Assembly: GCF_020707215.1 (NCBI RefSeq)
Contig: NZ_JAJFET010000001.1
Location: forward strand, 744,001-808,000
DNA length: 64,000 bases
Direction: 5' to 3'
Origin: Sphingomonas sp. PL-96
GTDB lineage: Bacteria > Pseudomonadota > Alphaproteobacteria > Sphingomonadales > Sphingomonadaceae
Of this stretch, positions 37,767 to 45,643 are shown piece after piece. The position numbers were made by a program, and so were the translations under genes. Every line of letters starts with the position of its first letter. The first letter of the stretch is position 1. Under the pieces are notes generated by a model, which ran no database searches, was not told the origin of the DNA, and saw only the letters and a list, made by a program, of their open reading frames with translations.

Positions 37767-37878
37767 GCGCGAACAGCTAGGGAACGAAGCCGGCCGGGGC
37801 AAGGCTTGAACCGTGTCGTATCCCTCGCGTCCCCGGCCGCTGCCGAATGATGCAACAGACGCCATGGCAGCTGCCGTT

Positions 37879-37961
37879 TCCCTGCGGAGGCAGGGATCCA
37901 GGGCCAAGCAGATCAACGACACGTGGCGTCCGGAACCCTGGGCTCCTGCTTTCGCAGGAGC
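37879..37961. repeat. Paired extragenic palindromes (REP-like), copy D
   Basis: First hairpin 37879-37896: TCCCTGC/GCAGGGA, loop GGAG (same loop as copy A). Second 37942-37961: GCTCCTGC/GCAGGAGC, loop TTTC. 45 bases apart. They sit in the 337-base gap 37767-38103 between the divergent helicase and MFS genes. Outside the pair I see no coding or regulatory signal in that gap. Confidence 0.7.
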
Positions 37962-38103
37962 ACGGCAGGCAGAAGTGCCGGAGCCCTCTTCTCGCATCTG
38001 ACGGTGTTCAAAGCGCAAGGATGCTGCTCCGGCGCCAGCTTCTTCGGCAACAAAGATGCGCGGGCAGGTTGACCTCCCGCAACTCCACCGCCAACCAGCG
38101 CGC

Positions 38104-39417
38104 ATGACTGCCCACACTTCCGCCGCCACGCCGATCCCGGCCGCCGTTCTGCCCGCAGCCGGTGGCCCCTCCAGCCGCCGCATCCTGCTCGCGAGCCTCG
38201 TTGGCACCTCGGTCGAATTCTACGACTTCTACATCTATGCCACCGCGGCGGCGCTGGTGTTCCCGACCCTGTTCTTCCCGGCAGAGTCCGAATCGGCGCG
38301 GCTGATGCTGAGCTACGCCAGCCTCGGCCTCGCCTTCCTCGCCCGGCCGCTCGGCGCGGCGCTGTTCGGCCATTTCGGCGACCGCATGGGTCGGAAGTCG
38401 ACGCTGGTCGCCTCGCTGATGCTGATGGGCGGCTCGACGCTCGCGATCGCGTTCCTGCCCACCTACGGCCAGGTCGGCCTGCTCGCGCCGTTCCTGCTGT
38501 GCGTGCTGCGCTTCGCCCAGGGCCTGGGGCTTGGCGGCGAGTGGGGCGGGGCGGCGCTGCTCGCGGTGGAGAATGCGCCCAAGGGCTGGGCCGGCCGCTT
38601 CGGATCGGTGCCGCAGCTGGGCGCGCCGGTCGGCTTCCTCGCCGCCAATGGCCTGTTCCTGCTGCTCGGGCTGGGTCTGGACGAGGATGCCTTCCGCAGC
38701 TGGGGCTGGCGCCTGCCGTTCCTCGCCAGCGCGCTTCTTGTCGGTCTCGGCCTCTGGGTCCGCCTGAAGCTCACCGAAACCGCCGAGTTCCGCGCCGCGC
38801 TGGAGCAGGAGGCGCCCCCGTCGGTGCCGCTCGCCGAGCTTTTCCGCAACCACCTGCGCGCGACGCTTGCCGGCACCTTTGGCGCAGTCGCCTGCTTTGC
38901 GCTCTATTACATTGCCACCGCCTTCGCGCTCGGTCACGGCACCACGCGGCTCGGCTTCTCGCGCGACACCTTCCTCTCGATGCAGCTGTTCGCGATCCTG
39001 TTCATGGCTGCCGGCATTGCGCTCGCCGGCTGGTGGGCGGACCGCAGCAGCACCGGCCGCGTGCTCGCGCTCGGCTGTGGTGGGGTCGTCCTCGCCGGTC
39101 TGCTGATGCAGCCGCTGATGGGCGGCGGTACCGTCGCCGCAGTGACCGCCTGGCTCGCTATTGCGCTGTTTGCGATGGGCTTCGTCTATGGCCCGCTCGG
39201 CGCCTGGCTGCCGGGTCTGTTCCCGCCGCGGGTGCGCTACACCGGCGCGTCGATGGCGTTCAACGTCGGCGGGGTGATCGGCGGCGCGGTGACGCCGATG
39301 GCGGCCGAAGCCCTAGCCCAGAACGGCGGGCTCACGCCCGTTGGGCTCTACCTCGCCATTGCCGGGCTGTTCAGTCTTGCGGGTCTGCGGCTGGTTCCGC
39401 GCGCCGCAGCAAAGTGA
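38104..39417 (+). CDS. MFS metabolite:proton symporter
   Basis: 437 residues, 12 hydrophobic segments. Seen: LASLVGTSVEFYDFYIYATAA, the MHS-family start with FYDFY, GHFGDRMGRKSTLVASL (motif A), FAQGLGLGGEWGGAALL (motif of helix 5) and the RSTGRVLA second motif. This places it in the metabolite:H+ symporter group (ProP, ShiA, KgtP, citrate or dicarboxylate uptake). Substrate unknown; the group imports organic acids, osmolytes or aromatic acids. Its end overlaps the rsmD end by 47 bases (convergent). Confidence 0.9.
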   Translation: MTAHTSAATPIPAAVLPAAGGPSSRRILLASLVGTSVEFYDFYIYATAAALVFPTLFFPAESESARLMLSYASLGLAFLARPLGAALFGHFGDRMGRKSTLVASLMLMGGSTLAIAFLPTYGQVGLLAPFLLCVLRFAQGLGLGGEWGGAALLAVENAPKGWAGRFGSVPQLGAPVGFLAANGLFLLLGLGLDEDAFRSWGWRLPFLASALLVGLGLWVRLKLTETAEFRAALEQEAPPSVPLAELFRNHLRATLAGTFGAVACFALYYIATAFALGHGTTRLGFSRDTFLSMQLFAILFMAAGIALAGWWADRSSTGRVLALGCGGVVLAGLLMQPLMGGGTVAAVTAWLAIALFAMGFVYGPLGAWLPGLFPPRVRYTGASMAFNVGGVIGGAVTPMAAEALAQNGGLTPVGLYLAIAGLFSLAGLRLVPRAAAK

Positions 39418-39934
39418 GCTTGGCCTTGCCGTAGACGCGCTCGGCATCGACGACGAAGCCAGACGCATCGACATCCTCGGTGCGCCCGGTCTCGACGCTC
39501 ACCCAGGTCGCCGGCCCGATCCAGCCGAGCCGCGCCAGCTTGTCGGCCGCCACCCAGCCGGCGCCGCTCGCATAGGGCGGGTCCATCAGGATCAGGTCGA
39601 GCGGCGTGGAGGTCGGCCCCAGCGCAAGCACCGACTGGGCCCGCACCTGCGCACCCCGGGCGCCGAGCTTCTCGACATTGGCGCGCAGCGCGTCGAGCGC
39701 GGAGCGATCCTGCTCCACGAACAGGCAGGAGGCAGCCCCGCGCGACAGCGCCTCAAGCCCCAGCGCGCCGGAGCCGGCGAACAGGTCGGCGACCGCCAGC
39801 CCCTCGAAGCTGCCGACGCGGCTTGCCAGCATCGAGAACAGCGCCTCGCGCGTGCGATCTGCGGTCGGGCGCGTCGCTTCACCTTTGGGCGCGGCAATCG
39901 GGCGCCCGCGCCACTGGCCCGAGATGATCCGCAT
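39371..39934 (-). CDS. rsmD: 16S rRNA (guanine966-N2)-methyltransferase RsmD
   Basis: Methylates G966 of 16S rRNA in the assembled 30S. 187 residues. Seen: MRIISGQWRGRPI, RPTADRTREALFSML, the SAM motif DLFAGSGALGLEALSRGA, and catalytic DPPY in LILMDPPYAS (the family NPPY/DPPY). Start overlaps the rluB stop by one base (TAATG). Confidence 0.94.
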   Translation of the reverse strand: MRIISGQWRGRPIAAPKGEATRPTADRTREALFSMLASRVGSFEGLAVADLFAGSGALGLEALSRGAASCLFVEQDRSALDALRANVEKLGARGAQVRAQSVLALGPTSTPLDLILMDPPYASGAGWVAADKLARLGWIGPATWVSVETGRTEDVDASGFVVDAERVYGKAKLTLLRRAEPAADPQD

Positions 39935-41565
39935 TAGCGGCGACCCTTGGGAGGACCGCCTGGCCGACCGCCGCGGGGTGGCCGTGCAGGGCCGTCGCCG
40001 CGCGGCGAACGGGGTGCATCGCTGCGGGGCGACCGCGGCCCGTCTCCTCGAGGTGCGCGCGAGCCTTCACCGCGCGGGGCGTCATGTCTGGCGTCCGAGC
40101 GCGGCCCATCGTCGCGCGGGGAGCGCGACCCGTCCGAACGCGGTCCGCGTGGATTGTCACTCCGCGGACCACGGGCGCCTTCGCCCCGCGGCGCGGTGCC
40201 ATAGCCGCCCGAGCGCGGGTTTTCGCCACGCCCGCTGCGCGGCCCATCACTGCGGGGGCCGCGAGGGCCCTCGTCGCGCGAGAATTGCCCCGCGGCGCGC
40301 GCTGGCCCCTTCCGCGGTCCTTCGCCACGCTGCGGGCGTTCGGCACGCTCCGGACGCTCGACACGCAGGGGGCGGCGATCGTCGCGCGCCGGGCGTTCGC
40401 CCCCGAAAGCGGCAGATAGCGTGCGTCGCGGCCTGTCGCCGCGACCATCCTCGGCGGGACGTTCCGCCCGCTCCCCGGCGGGCTTGCGGCCGGTGCGCTC
40501 TGCGAAGGCGGCGGCGCGCTGGCCGCGCGGGTTCCGCGGCGGGCCCGCTTCGTCGCGACGGCCGGCAAGACCGTCCTTGCGACGCGGGCTTCCGCCGGCA
40601 GGGCGCTTGGCGAAGCCGCTGCCGCGCGGTGCCTCGGCTTCGTCCGCCTGCGTACGCGTACGGCGGAACGCCTGCGGATGCGGCTGCACTTCGCGCGGCG
40701 CCTGCGGCTCGTACGACACGGGCGCAGGCCGAGGACGCGGCGCGGTGCGGTCGCGCGACGGCTCCCGCCGCCATGCCTTGAGCGCGGCAGGATCGGCACC
40801 CTCGGGCGTCGGGCGGCTGGTCGGCCGGCCCTTCAGCGTCTTTCGGAACTCGACGAGGTCGTGCTGCCGGATCTCGTCCACGGACGCGATCGGCATGTCT
40901 TCCAGATAGAAGGGGCCATAGCGGGTGCGGATCAGGCGGGAGACCTGCAGCCCCAGATACTCGAGCACGCGCCGCACTTCGCGGTTCTTGCCCTCCGTCA
41001 GCGTCATCTCGACCCAGACATTGGTGCCGGTGCGCCGCTCCATGTTGGCATTGATCGGGCCGTAGCGGACGCCCTCGATCTCGACGCCCAGCATCAGGTC
41101 TTCCAGCTGCGCCTGGCTCACCTCGCCATAGGCACGCGCGCGGTAGGTGCGCTCGACGCCGGTCGCCGGCAGTTCCAGCTGGCGCTTGAGCTCGCCGTCG
41201 GTGGTCAGCAGCAGCAGCCCCTCGGTATTGAGGTCGAGCCGTCCGACCGGCATCAGCCGCGGCAGGTCCGCGGGCATGCGGTCATAGATCGTCGGCCGGC
41301 CGTGCGGGTCGCGCGCGGCGGTCAGCACGCCCGAAGGCTTGTGGTAGCGGAACAGCCGGGTGGGGGCGGCGGCCTGCACCGCCTCGCCATCGACGGTGAT
41401 GCCCCGCAGCGAGGTGAGCAGCGTCGCCGGCGTTTCGATCGGCACGCCGTCGAGCGCGACGCGGCGCGCCTCGATCAGCCGTTCGACGTCGCGGCGCGAG
41501 GCAACCCCGGCGCGGGCAAGCAGCTTTGCGATTCGCTGCGGTTCATTGGTCTTGGACGTCGACAC
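39934..41565 (-). CDS. rluB: 23S rRNA pseudouridine synthase RluB-type with long disordered tail
   Basis: 543 residues. Residues ~10-60 form an S4 RNA-binding domain (QRIAKLLARAGVASRRDVER), and ~70-240 the pseudouridine synthase domain with the catalytic aspartate at 111 in GRLDLNTEGLLLL; LTEGKNREVRRVLEYLGL follows. RluB makes pseudouridine 2605 in 23S rRNA. The ~300 C-terminal residues are a basic, Arg/Gly/Pro/Asp-rich low-complexity tail of degenerate RSDGPR / RGDGPR-type units, unlike the core. Such tails occur in sphingomonad RluB but vary in length. Operon rluB-rsmD. Confidence 0.9.
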   Translation of the reverse strand: MSTSKTNEPQRIAKLLARAGVASRRDVERLIEARRVALDGVPIETPATLLTSLRGITVDGEAVQAAAPTRLFRYHKPSGVLTAARDPHGRPTIYDRMPADLPRLMPVGRLDLNTEGLLLLTTDGELKRQLELPATGVERTYRARAYGEVSQAQLEDLMLGVEIEGVRYGPINANMERRTGTNVWVEMTLTEGKNREVRRVLEYLGLQVSRLIRTRYGPFYLEDMPIASVDEIRQHDLVEFRKTLKGRPTSRPTPEGADPAALKAWRREPSRDRTAPRPRPAPVSYEPQAPREVQPHPQAFRRTRTQADEAEAPRGSGFAKRPAGGSPRRKDGLAGRRDEAGPPRNPRGQRAAAFAERTGRKPAGERAERPAEDGRGDRPRRTLSAAFGGERPARDDRRPLRVERPERAERPQRGEGPRKGPARAAGQFSRDEGPRGPRSDGPRSGRGENPRSGGYGTAPRGEGARGPRSDNPRGPRSDGSRSPRDDGPRSDARHDAPRGEGSRAPRGDGPRSPRSDAPRSPRGDGPARPPRGGRPGGPPKGRR

Positions 41566-41688
41566 GATGGGGAAATGCTATCCTGTTACGCCTGCGCGAT
41601 GAAATTCTGCGGCGGCGGTGATCGTTCGATCGGTTCGGGTGTTTCTACGCTATAGGGCAGAGCCTTGGGCGAGGGAAGCGAGCGGCGG

Positions 41689-42120
41689 ATGTTGTTTGGC
41701 AAGAAGAAGCGGCGGATCCAGCGCATCCTGGTGGTGGAGGATGAGCCGCTGGTCGCATTCGACGCCGAACATCTGCTCGCGGACTCCGGGTTCGAGATCG
41801 TCGCCACCACCGATCTGGTGAGCGAAGGGCTGGCCGTGGTGAACAGCGACGCGGTGATCGACCTGGTGCTGGTCGACGTTTCGCTCAGCGACGGCAGTGG
41901 CATCGACGTCGCGCGCGCGGCGCATGGCCGCGGCGTGCCCGTGCTGTTCGTGACGGGCGCCTGTCCCGATGGCGCGCGCGAGGTGGCAATCGGTTGTCTC
42001 GCCAAGCCCTATCCACAGCGCGACCTGCTCGCCGCCATCGAAGCGCTCGAGACGGTGCTGGAAGGTAAGACACCGCGCAAGCTGCCCGGCAGCCTGAGCC
42101 TGTTCCCGCACGCGGGGTGA
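41689..42120 (+). CDS. Single-domain response regulator
   Basis: 143 residues, one receiver domain and a short N-terminal basic stretch. Seen: ILVVEDEPLVAFD (acidic pair), LVLVDVSLSDG (phospho-acceptor Asp), VLFVTG (Thr) and LAKPYPQRDLLAAI (Lys). There is no output domain, so it may act as a phosphate sink or relay; its kinase is not adjacent. ATG 41689 is preferred over TTG 41665. Confidence 0.82.
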   Translation: MLFGKKKRRIQRILVVEDEPLVAFDAEHLLADSGFEIVATTDLVSEGLAVVNSDAVIDLVLVDVSLSDGSGIDVARAAHGRGVPVLFVTGACPDGAREVAIGCLAKPYPQRDLLAAIEALETVLEGKTPRKLPGSLSLFPHAG

Positions 42121-42130
42121 TCGCAAGCCA

Positions 42131-42174
42131 CAGGCGCTCCCGCCTGCAACCCTGTCTCCAGCCTTCGCAGGAGC
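42131..42174. repeat. Paired extragenic palindromes, degenerate copy E
   Basis: A 6-bp stem CAGGCG/CGCCTG with loop CTCC (42131-42146) followed by a second hairpin (42156-42173) CTCCAGC/GCAGGAG with one mismatch and loop CTTC, the same core as the other copies. Here the two are only 9 bases apart, unlike copies A, B and D. Confidence 0.5.
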
Positions 42175-42213
42175 ACGGCGTGCGCGGCTTCACGGGTCGG
42201 CGGGAAGAAGAGT

Positions 42214-42265
42214 CCCGACGTCCGGCGTGCTTGGTTGCTGTCCGTAGGGCACGCCGGACGTCGGG
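42214..42265. repeat. 17-bp perfect inverted repeat
   Basis: CCCGACGTCCGGCGTGC (42214-42230) and its exact complement (42249-42265) are separated by 18 bases. The stem has no mismatch and no T tract. It lies in the 343-base gap 42121-42463 between the response regulator and the AmpG-like gene, which otherwise holds copy E of the palindromes and no coding signal. It could be a terminator, a recombination or protein-binding site, or the remnant of a mobile element end. Confidence 0.7.
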
Positions 42266-42463
42266 TCACGGTCGAGCCCGTCTCCGGAACCGCCGTGAAC
42301 AGGCTCTTTATAGCCGAAGCGAAATGAACACGAGCCTAATTGCGGGTTGCGCCGGAACAACCGGGCGGACGGACGATCTTGCCGTTGGTACCCCTTCAAA
42401 ACCGGCGCCGGGTCGCTAGGGTGCGCCGTAGGGTTGCCGGGTCGGCGTGTCGAGGGAATGTTG

Positions 42464-43807
42464 ATGGTTGAAGTCGCCGGCGAGCGAAAAAGTGGCAATC
42501 GTCATGTGGCAGCAATGGCGCCCTATGTGCGCCCCAGGCCGCTGGTTGCGTTTCTGCTCGGCATCGCCAGCGGCTTCCCGCTCACCCTGCTGCTGGGCAC
42601 CATGGGCTTCTGGCTGGCCAAAGTGGGCATCGACAAGAAGACGATCGGTTTCGCGATCGGCCTGACGACGCCGTATACGCTCAAGTTCCTGTGGGCGCCG
42701 CTGATCGACCGGTTGCGCCTGCCGGTGCTCACCGGATGGCTCGGCCAGCGCCGTGCCTGGCTGTTCTTCGTCCAGGCGCTTCTGTTCGTGTCGGTGTGGA
42801 TGCTCGGCGCCAGCCAGCCGGAACTGCATCTGGGGCTCTTCGCCTTCTGGGCGATCGTGACGGCCTTCCTGTCCGCGACCCAGGACATCGTCATCGACGC
42901 CTATCGTATCGAAATCCTCTCCGACGAGGAACTGCCCTTCGGCACTGCCAACAACCAGTTCGGCTATCGCATCGGCAACCTGATCGCCGGCGTCGGCACC
43001 ATCGCCATCGCCTCGCCGGAGGGGTGGGGCCTCGGCTGGGCGCTGGGCTATGGCCTCACCGCCTTTTGCGTCGTGCCGGCGATGCTGGGCGCCTTGTATG
43101 CAGGGCCCGGTCGCCATGATGCGACCGTCGCCCGCGAAGGCTCGCACGGCCAGTGGCTGCGCGACACCGTCGTAGGTCCCTTCCGCGAGTTCCTGCGCCG
43201 CCGCGGCGCGGTGCTGATCCTGCTGTTCGTGCTGATCTACAAGCTCGGCGACGCGATGGGGCAGGCGATGCTCAACCCGATGATCGTCGAACTCGGCTTC
43301 TCGGACACCGAGTTCATCGCCATCAACAAGGTGGTGGGCTTCTGGGGCCTGATCGTCGGCACCGCGCTCGCCGCTCCCTTCATGGCCTGGCTCGGGATGG
43401 GCCGCGCGCTGATCGCCTCGGGCGTGCTGATGATGCTGAGCAACCTGACCTTCGCCATTCTGGCCATGCACGGCCATTCGGTCACCTGGCTCACGATCGC
43501 CGTCGCCACCGAGCAGGTGACCAGCGGCATCGGCCTGACGGTGTTCGTGACCTATCTCTCGGGTCTTTCGAACCTCGCCTACACAGCAACGCAGTTCGCG
43601 CTGCTGTCGTCCTTTGCCGCGGTCGGGCGCACCTGGCTGGCTACCCCCGCGGGCATCGCTGCCGATGCGCTGGGCTGGGTCGGCTTCTGGCTGCTTACCA
43701 TGGTGGTGGCGGTGCCCGGGCTGTTGCTGCTGGGCCTGCTCTGGCGCCGCGGTTTCGTCGTCCAGACCATTCGCCAGCCCGGCAGCGAGGAGTCGGCCGC
43801 CGCCTAG
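42464..43807 (+). CDS. AmpG-like muropeptide permease (MFS)
   Basis: 447 residues with ~12-14 hydrophobic segments. Seen: LLGIASGFPLTLLLGTMGFWLAKVGIDKKTIG, TTPYTLKFLWAPLIDRL, and FLSATQDIVIDAYRIEIL with the ATQDIxIDAxR motif, diagnostic for AmpG, plus YKLGDAMGQAMLNPMI. AmpG imports GlcNAc-anhydroMurNAc peptides for recycling and feeds the beta-lactamase induction signal. Starts ATG 42458 and 42464 are possible; the latter has GAGGGA six bases upstream. Not linked to ampR or ampC here. Confidence 0.88.
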   Translation: MVEVAGERKSGNRHVAAMAPYVRPRPLVAFLLGIASGFPLTLLLGTMGFWLAKVGIDKKTIGFAIGLTTPYTLKFLWAPLIDRLRLPVLTGWLGQRRAWLFFVQALLFVSVWMLGASQPELHLGLFAFWAIVTAFLSATQDIVIDAYRIEILSDEELPFGTANNQFGYRIGNLIAGVGTIAIASPEGWGLGWALGYGLTAFCVVPAMLGALYAGPGRHDATVAREGSHGQWLRDTVVGPFREFLRRRGAVLILLFVLIYKLGDAMGQAMLNPMIVELGFSDTEFIAINKVVGFWGLIVGTALAAPFMAWLGMGRALIASGVLMMLSNLTFAILAMHGHSVTWLTIAVATEQVTSGIGLTVFVTYLSGLSNLAYTATQFALLSSFAAVGRTWLATPAGIAADALGWVGFWLLTMVVAVPGLLLLGLLWRRGFVVQTIRQPGSEESAAA

Positions 43808-44241
43808 TCGAGCGGCCGGCCGCCCTCGCGGAACGCCAGCGCCAGCAGGTGCGCGGTCGCGGCCGTGCCGCCGGCGTGCCGGACGCCCAACAGGTCGCGC
43901 AGCAGCAGGTCCGCACGCTCCGGCTGCGTCTCGACCGAGCCGATCACCTCAAGCAGTGCAGCCTCCCCCCCGGTCATGCGCGGGCAGCAGCAGGGCGCGA
44001 TCTGGATCGGGCTCGCCGACGTCTTGGAGACCTCTGCCATCAGCGCGCGCAGAAGCAGCAGCGGCCGGCGGAAATGGCTGCCGAACGCCGTCATGAAGGC
44101 GTGGGCGGTGGCGGCGTCGTGCAGCCCCTGTGCCCCCGTCCGGCGGATGCCGTAGAGCAGCAGCAGCCGATCCGCCTGGGCGGGCCGGCTGTGCGGCAAC
44201 ATTTCGGCAAGGGACAGCGAAAGCGATGGGGCGGTGGTCAT
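43804..44241 (-). CDS. Uncharacterised conserved protein (possibly DUF6628)
   Basis: 145 residues: an N-terminal segment (SLAEMLPHSRPAQADRLLLLYGIRRTGAQG), a middle ATAHAFMTAFGSHFRRPLLLLRALMAEV, then PIQIAPCCCPRMTGGEAALLEVI with three adjacent cysteines. I recognise it as a conserved sphingomonad protein, possibly the DUF6628 group, but cannot confirm that. A Fur-type dyad sits 46-66 bases upstream. The CCC motif and possible iron control suggest a metal-linked role, which is inference only. Its stop overlaps the AmpG stop by four bases (convergent CTAG). Confidence 0.65.
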   Translation of the reverse strand: MTTAPSLSLSLAEMLPHSRPAQADRLLLLYGIRRTGAQGLHDAATAHAFMTAFGSHFRRPLLLLRALMAEVSKTSASPIQIAPCCCPRMTGGEAALLEVIGSVETQPERADLLLRDLLGVRHAGGTAATAHLLALAFREGGRPLD

Positions 44242-44286
44242 GCGAGTCTCCTGCCGCGGGGTGTGCAGGCAGGTTCGCGCGTGTCC

Positions 44287-44307
44287 TATTGCAAGTCAAT
44301 ATCAATA
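44287..44307 (-). promoter_or_regulatory. Candidate Fur box
   Basis: TATTG-N11-CAATA dyad in an AT-rich patch. Its core TGCAAGTCAATATCA matches 10 of 14 positions of the 7-1-7 Fur consensus TGATAATnATTATCA. It lies 46-66 bases before the start of the uncharacterised gene at 44241 and overlaps a TTGACT sequence on the minus strand (44300-44295), so it would cover that promoter. The only comparably AT-rich intergenic spot seen apart from 5.15-5.18 kb. Confidence 0.4.
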
Positions 44308-44314
44308 AGGCGCG

Positions 44315-45643
44315 TCAGTCCGGCAGTTCGTCGTTCGCCTCCAGAACCCCGCCGGCCAGGTAGAGCGAGCCCAGCACCAGCACTACCGGCGGCGCGTCGG
44401 AGGCCACGCGCGCGGCCAGCATGCGCAGCGCTGTCGGAACATCGGCGGCGGCGGCCGTGGCGGTGATCCCGAGCCGGTGCGCGACTTCGACCAGCTCGGC
44501 CGGATCGTGACAGGCGTGCCCGGGGACCGGCACCGCCGTCAGGCTTGCTGCGAACGGCGCGAAGGGGGCGAGCAATCCGTCGGCATCCTTGTTGGACAGC
44601 ATGCCCAGCACCAGGTGCACCGCGCGGCCGTGCGCTACCCGCTCGATCGTGTCGGCAACCGCATCCGCGGCCGCCGGATTATGCCCACCGTCCAGCCACA
44701 GTTCCGCACCTGCAGGCAGCAGGGCGTGAAGCGGTCCGTCGCCCAGCCGCTGCATCCGCGCGGGCCAGCGCGCCTGGATGGCGGCAGCGGACAGGGCGGC
44801 ATCGGGAATCGGTACCCGTGTCTGGTGCCGCAAGGTCGCGATCGCGAGCGCGAGGTTGGCCGGCTGGTGCGGCCCGGCAAGCGCCGGCAGCGGGGTGTCC
44901 ACCATTCCGCGCGCATCGCGGTAGCATAGTCGATCGCCTTCGACCCGGAACGACCAGTTGCTTCCGCGGGCGTGGACGCGGGCGCCCGCTGCAGTCGCGA
45001 CGGCGGCGACCGCGTCCGCTACGGTGGGCGGATAGGCCATGGTGACCAGCGGCACACCCGGCTTGGCGATGCCGGCCTTCTCCCGCGCAATCGCTTCCGC
45101 CGTGTCGCCCAGGAACGCCTGGTGGTCGATGCCCAGCTGCGCGATCGCGGTGGCCGCGGGCGCCGGGATCACGTTGGTCGCATCAAGCCGCCCGCCCAAG
45201 CCCACCTCGATGATGCACACGTCCGCGGGCGTCCGCGTGAAGGCGAGAAAGGCGACTGCGGTCGTCACCTCGAAGAAGCTGGCGCCAATGTCCGCGCCCG
45301 CATCCAGCACCTCCGCCAGCAGCGCGGCGAGCTTTGCGTCCTCGATCAGCCGCCCGGCGACACGGATCCGCTCGTTGAACCGCACCAGATGCGGGCTGGT
45401 ATAGACATGCGCGGTCATCCCCGCCGCCTCGACCGCCGCGCGCAGGAAGGCGCAGGTCGATCCCTTGCCATTGGTGCCGGCGACATGGATCACCGGCGGC
45501 AGGTCCAACTGCGGATCGCCCAGCCGCGCCAGCAGTCGCGTGATCCGGTCGAGCCCCAGCACATCGGCGCCCGGCCCCAGCGCCATCAGGCGATCGAGCT
45601 GGAACTGCACAGCAGGGTCAGCGGAGGTGGCATGGTCGGGCAT
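44315..45643 (-). CDS. folC: Folylpolyglutamate synthase / dihydrofolate synthase
   Basis: Bifunctional Mur-ligase-fold enzyme that makes dihydrofolate from dihydropteroate and adds glutamates. 442 residues. Seen: VIHVAGTNGKGSTCAFLRAA (P-loop), TSPHLVRFNERIRVAG, EVGLGGRLDATNV, GIDHQAFLGDTAEAIAREKAGI and LDGGHNPAAADAV. Last gene of the leftward trpF-trpB-trpA-accD-ydcF-folC run; start overlaps the ydcF stop by one base. Confidence 0.95.
   Translation of the reverse strand: MPDHATSADPAVQFQLDRLMALGPGADVLGLDRITRLLARLGDPQLDLPPVIHVAGTNGKGSTCAFLRAAVEAAGMTAHVYTSPHLVRFNERIRVAGRLIEDAKLAALLAEVLDAGADIGASFFEVTTAVAFLAFTRTPADVCIIEVGLGGRLDATNVIPAPAATAIAQLGIDHQAFLGDTAEAIAREKAGIAKPGVPLVTMAYPPTVADAVAAVATAAGARVHARGSNWSFRVEGDRLCYRDARGMVDTPLPALAGPHQPANLALAIATLRHQTRVPIPDAALSAAAIQARWPARMQRLGDGPLHALLPAGAELWLDGGHNPAAADAVADTIERVAHGRAVHLVLGMLSNKDADGLLAPFAPFAASLTAVPVPGHACHDPAELVEVAHRLGITATAAAADVPTALRMLAARVASDAPPVVLVLGSLYLAGGVLEANDELPD

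Noticed and set aside
35367..37850. An 827-codon open frame on the + strand opposite the UvrD helicase
   Set aside because: The helicase frame holds all seven SF1 motifs in order, whereas the opposite frame has no motif and biased composition, so it is a shadow.
37767..38207. N-terminal extension of the helicase to 908 residues
   Set aside because: The added frame runs through the extragenic palindromes and has no similarity to UvrD/PcrA; the family Q-motif sits shortly after the ATG at 37766.
39947..40830. Apparent tandem DNA repeats (CRISPR-like regularity)
   Set aside because: The periodicity comes from degenerate RGDGPR/RSDGPR-type codons in the rluB tail; unit lengths vary and there are no conserved repeats with unique spacers.
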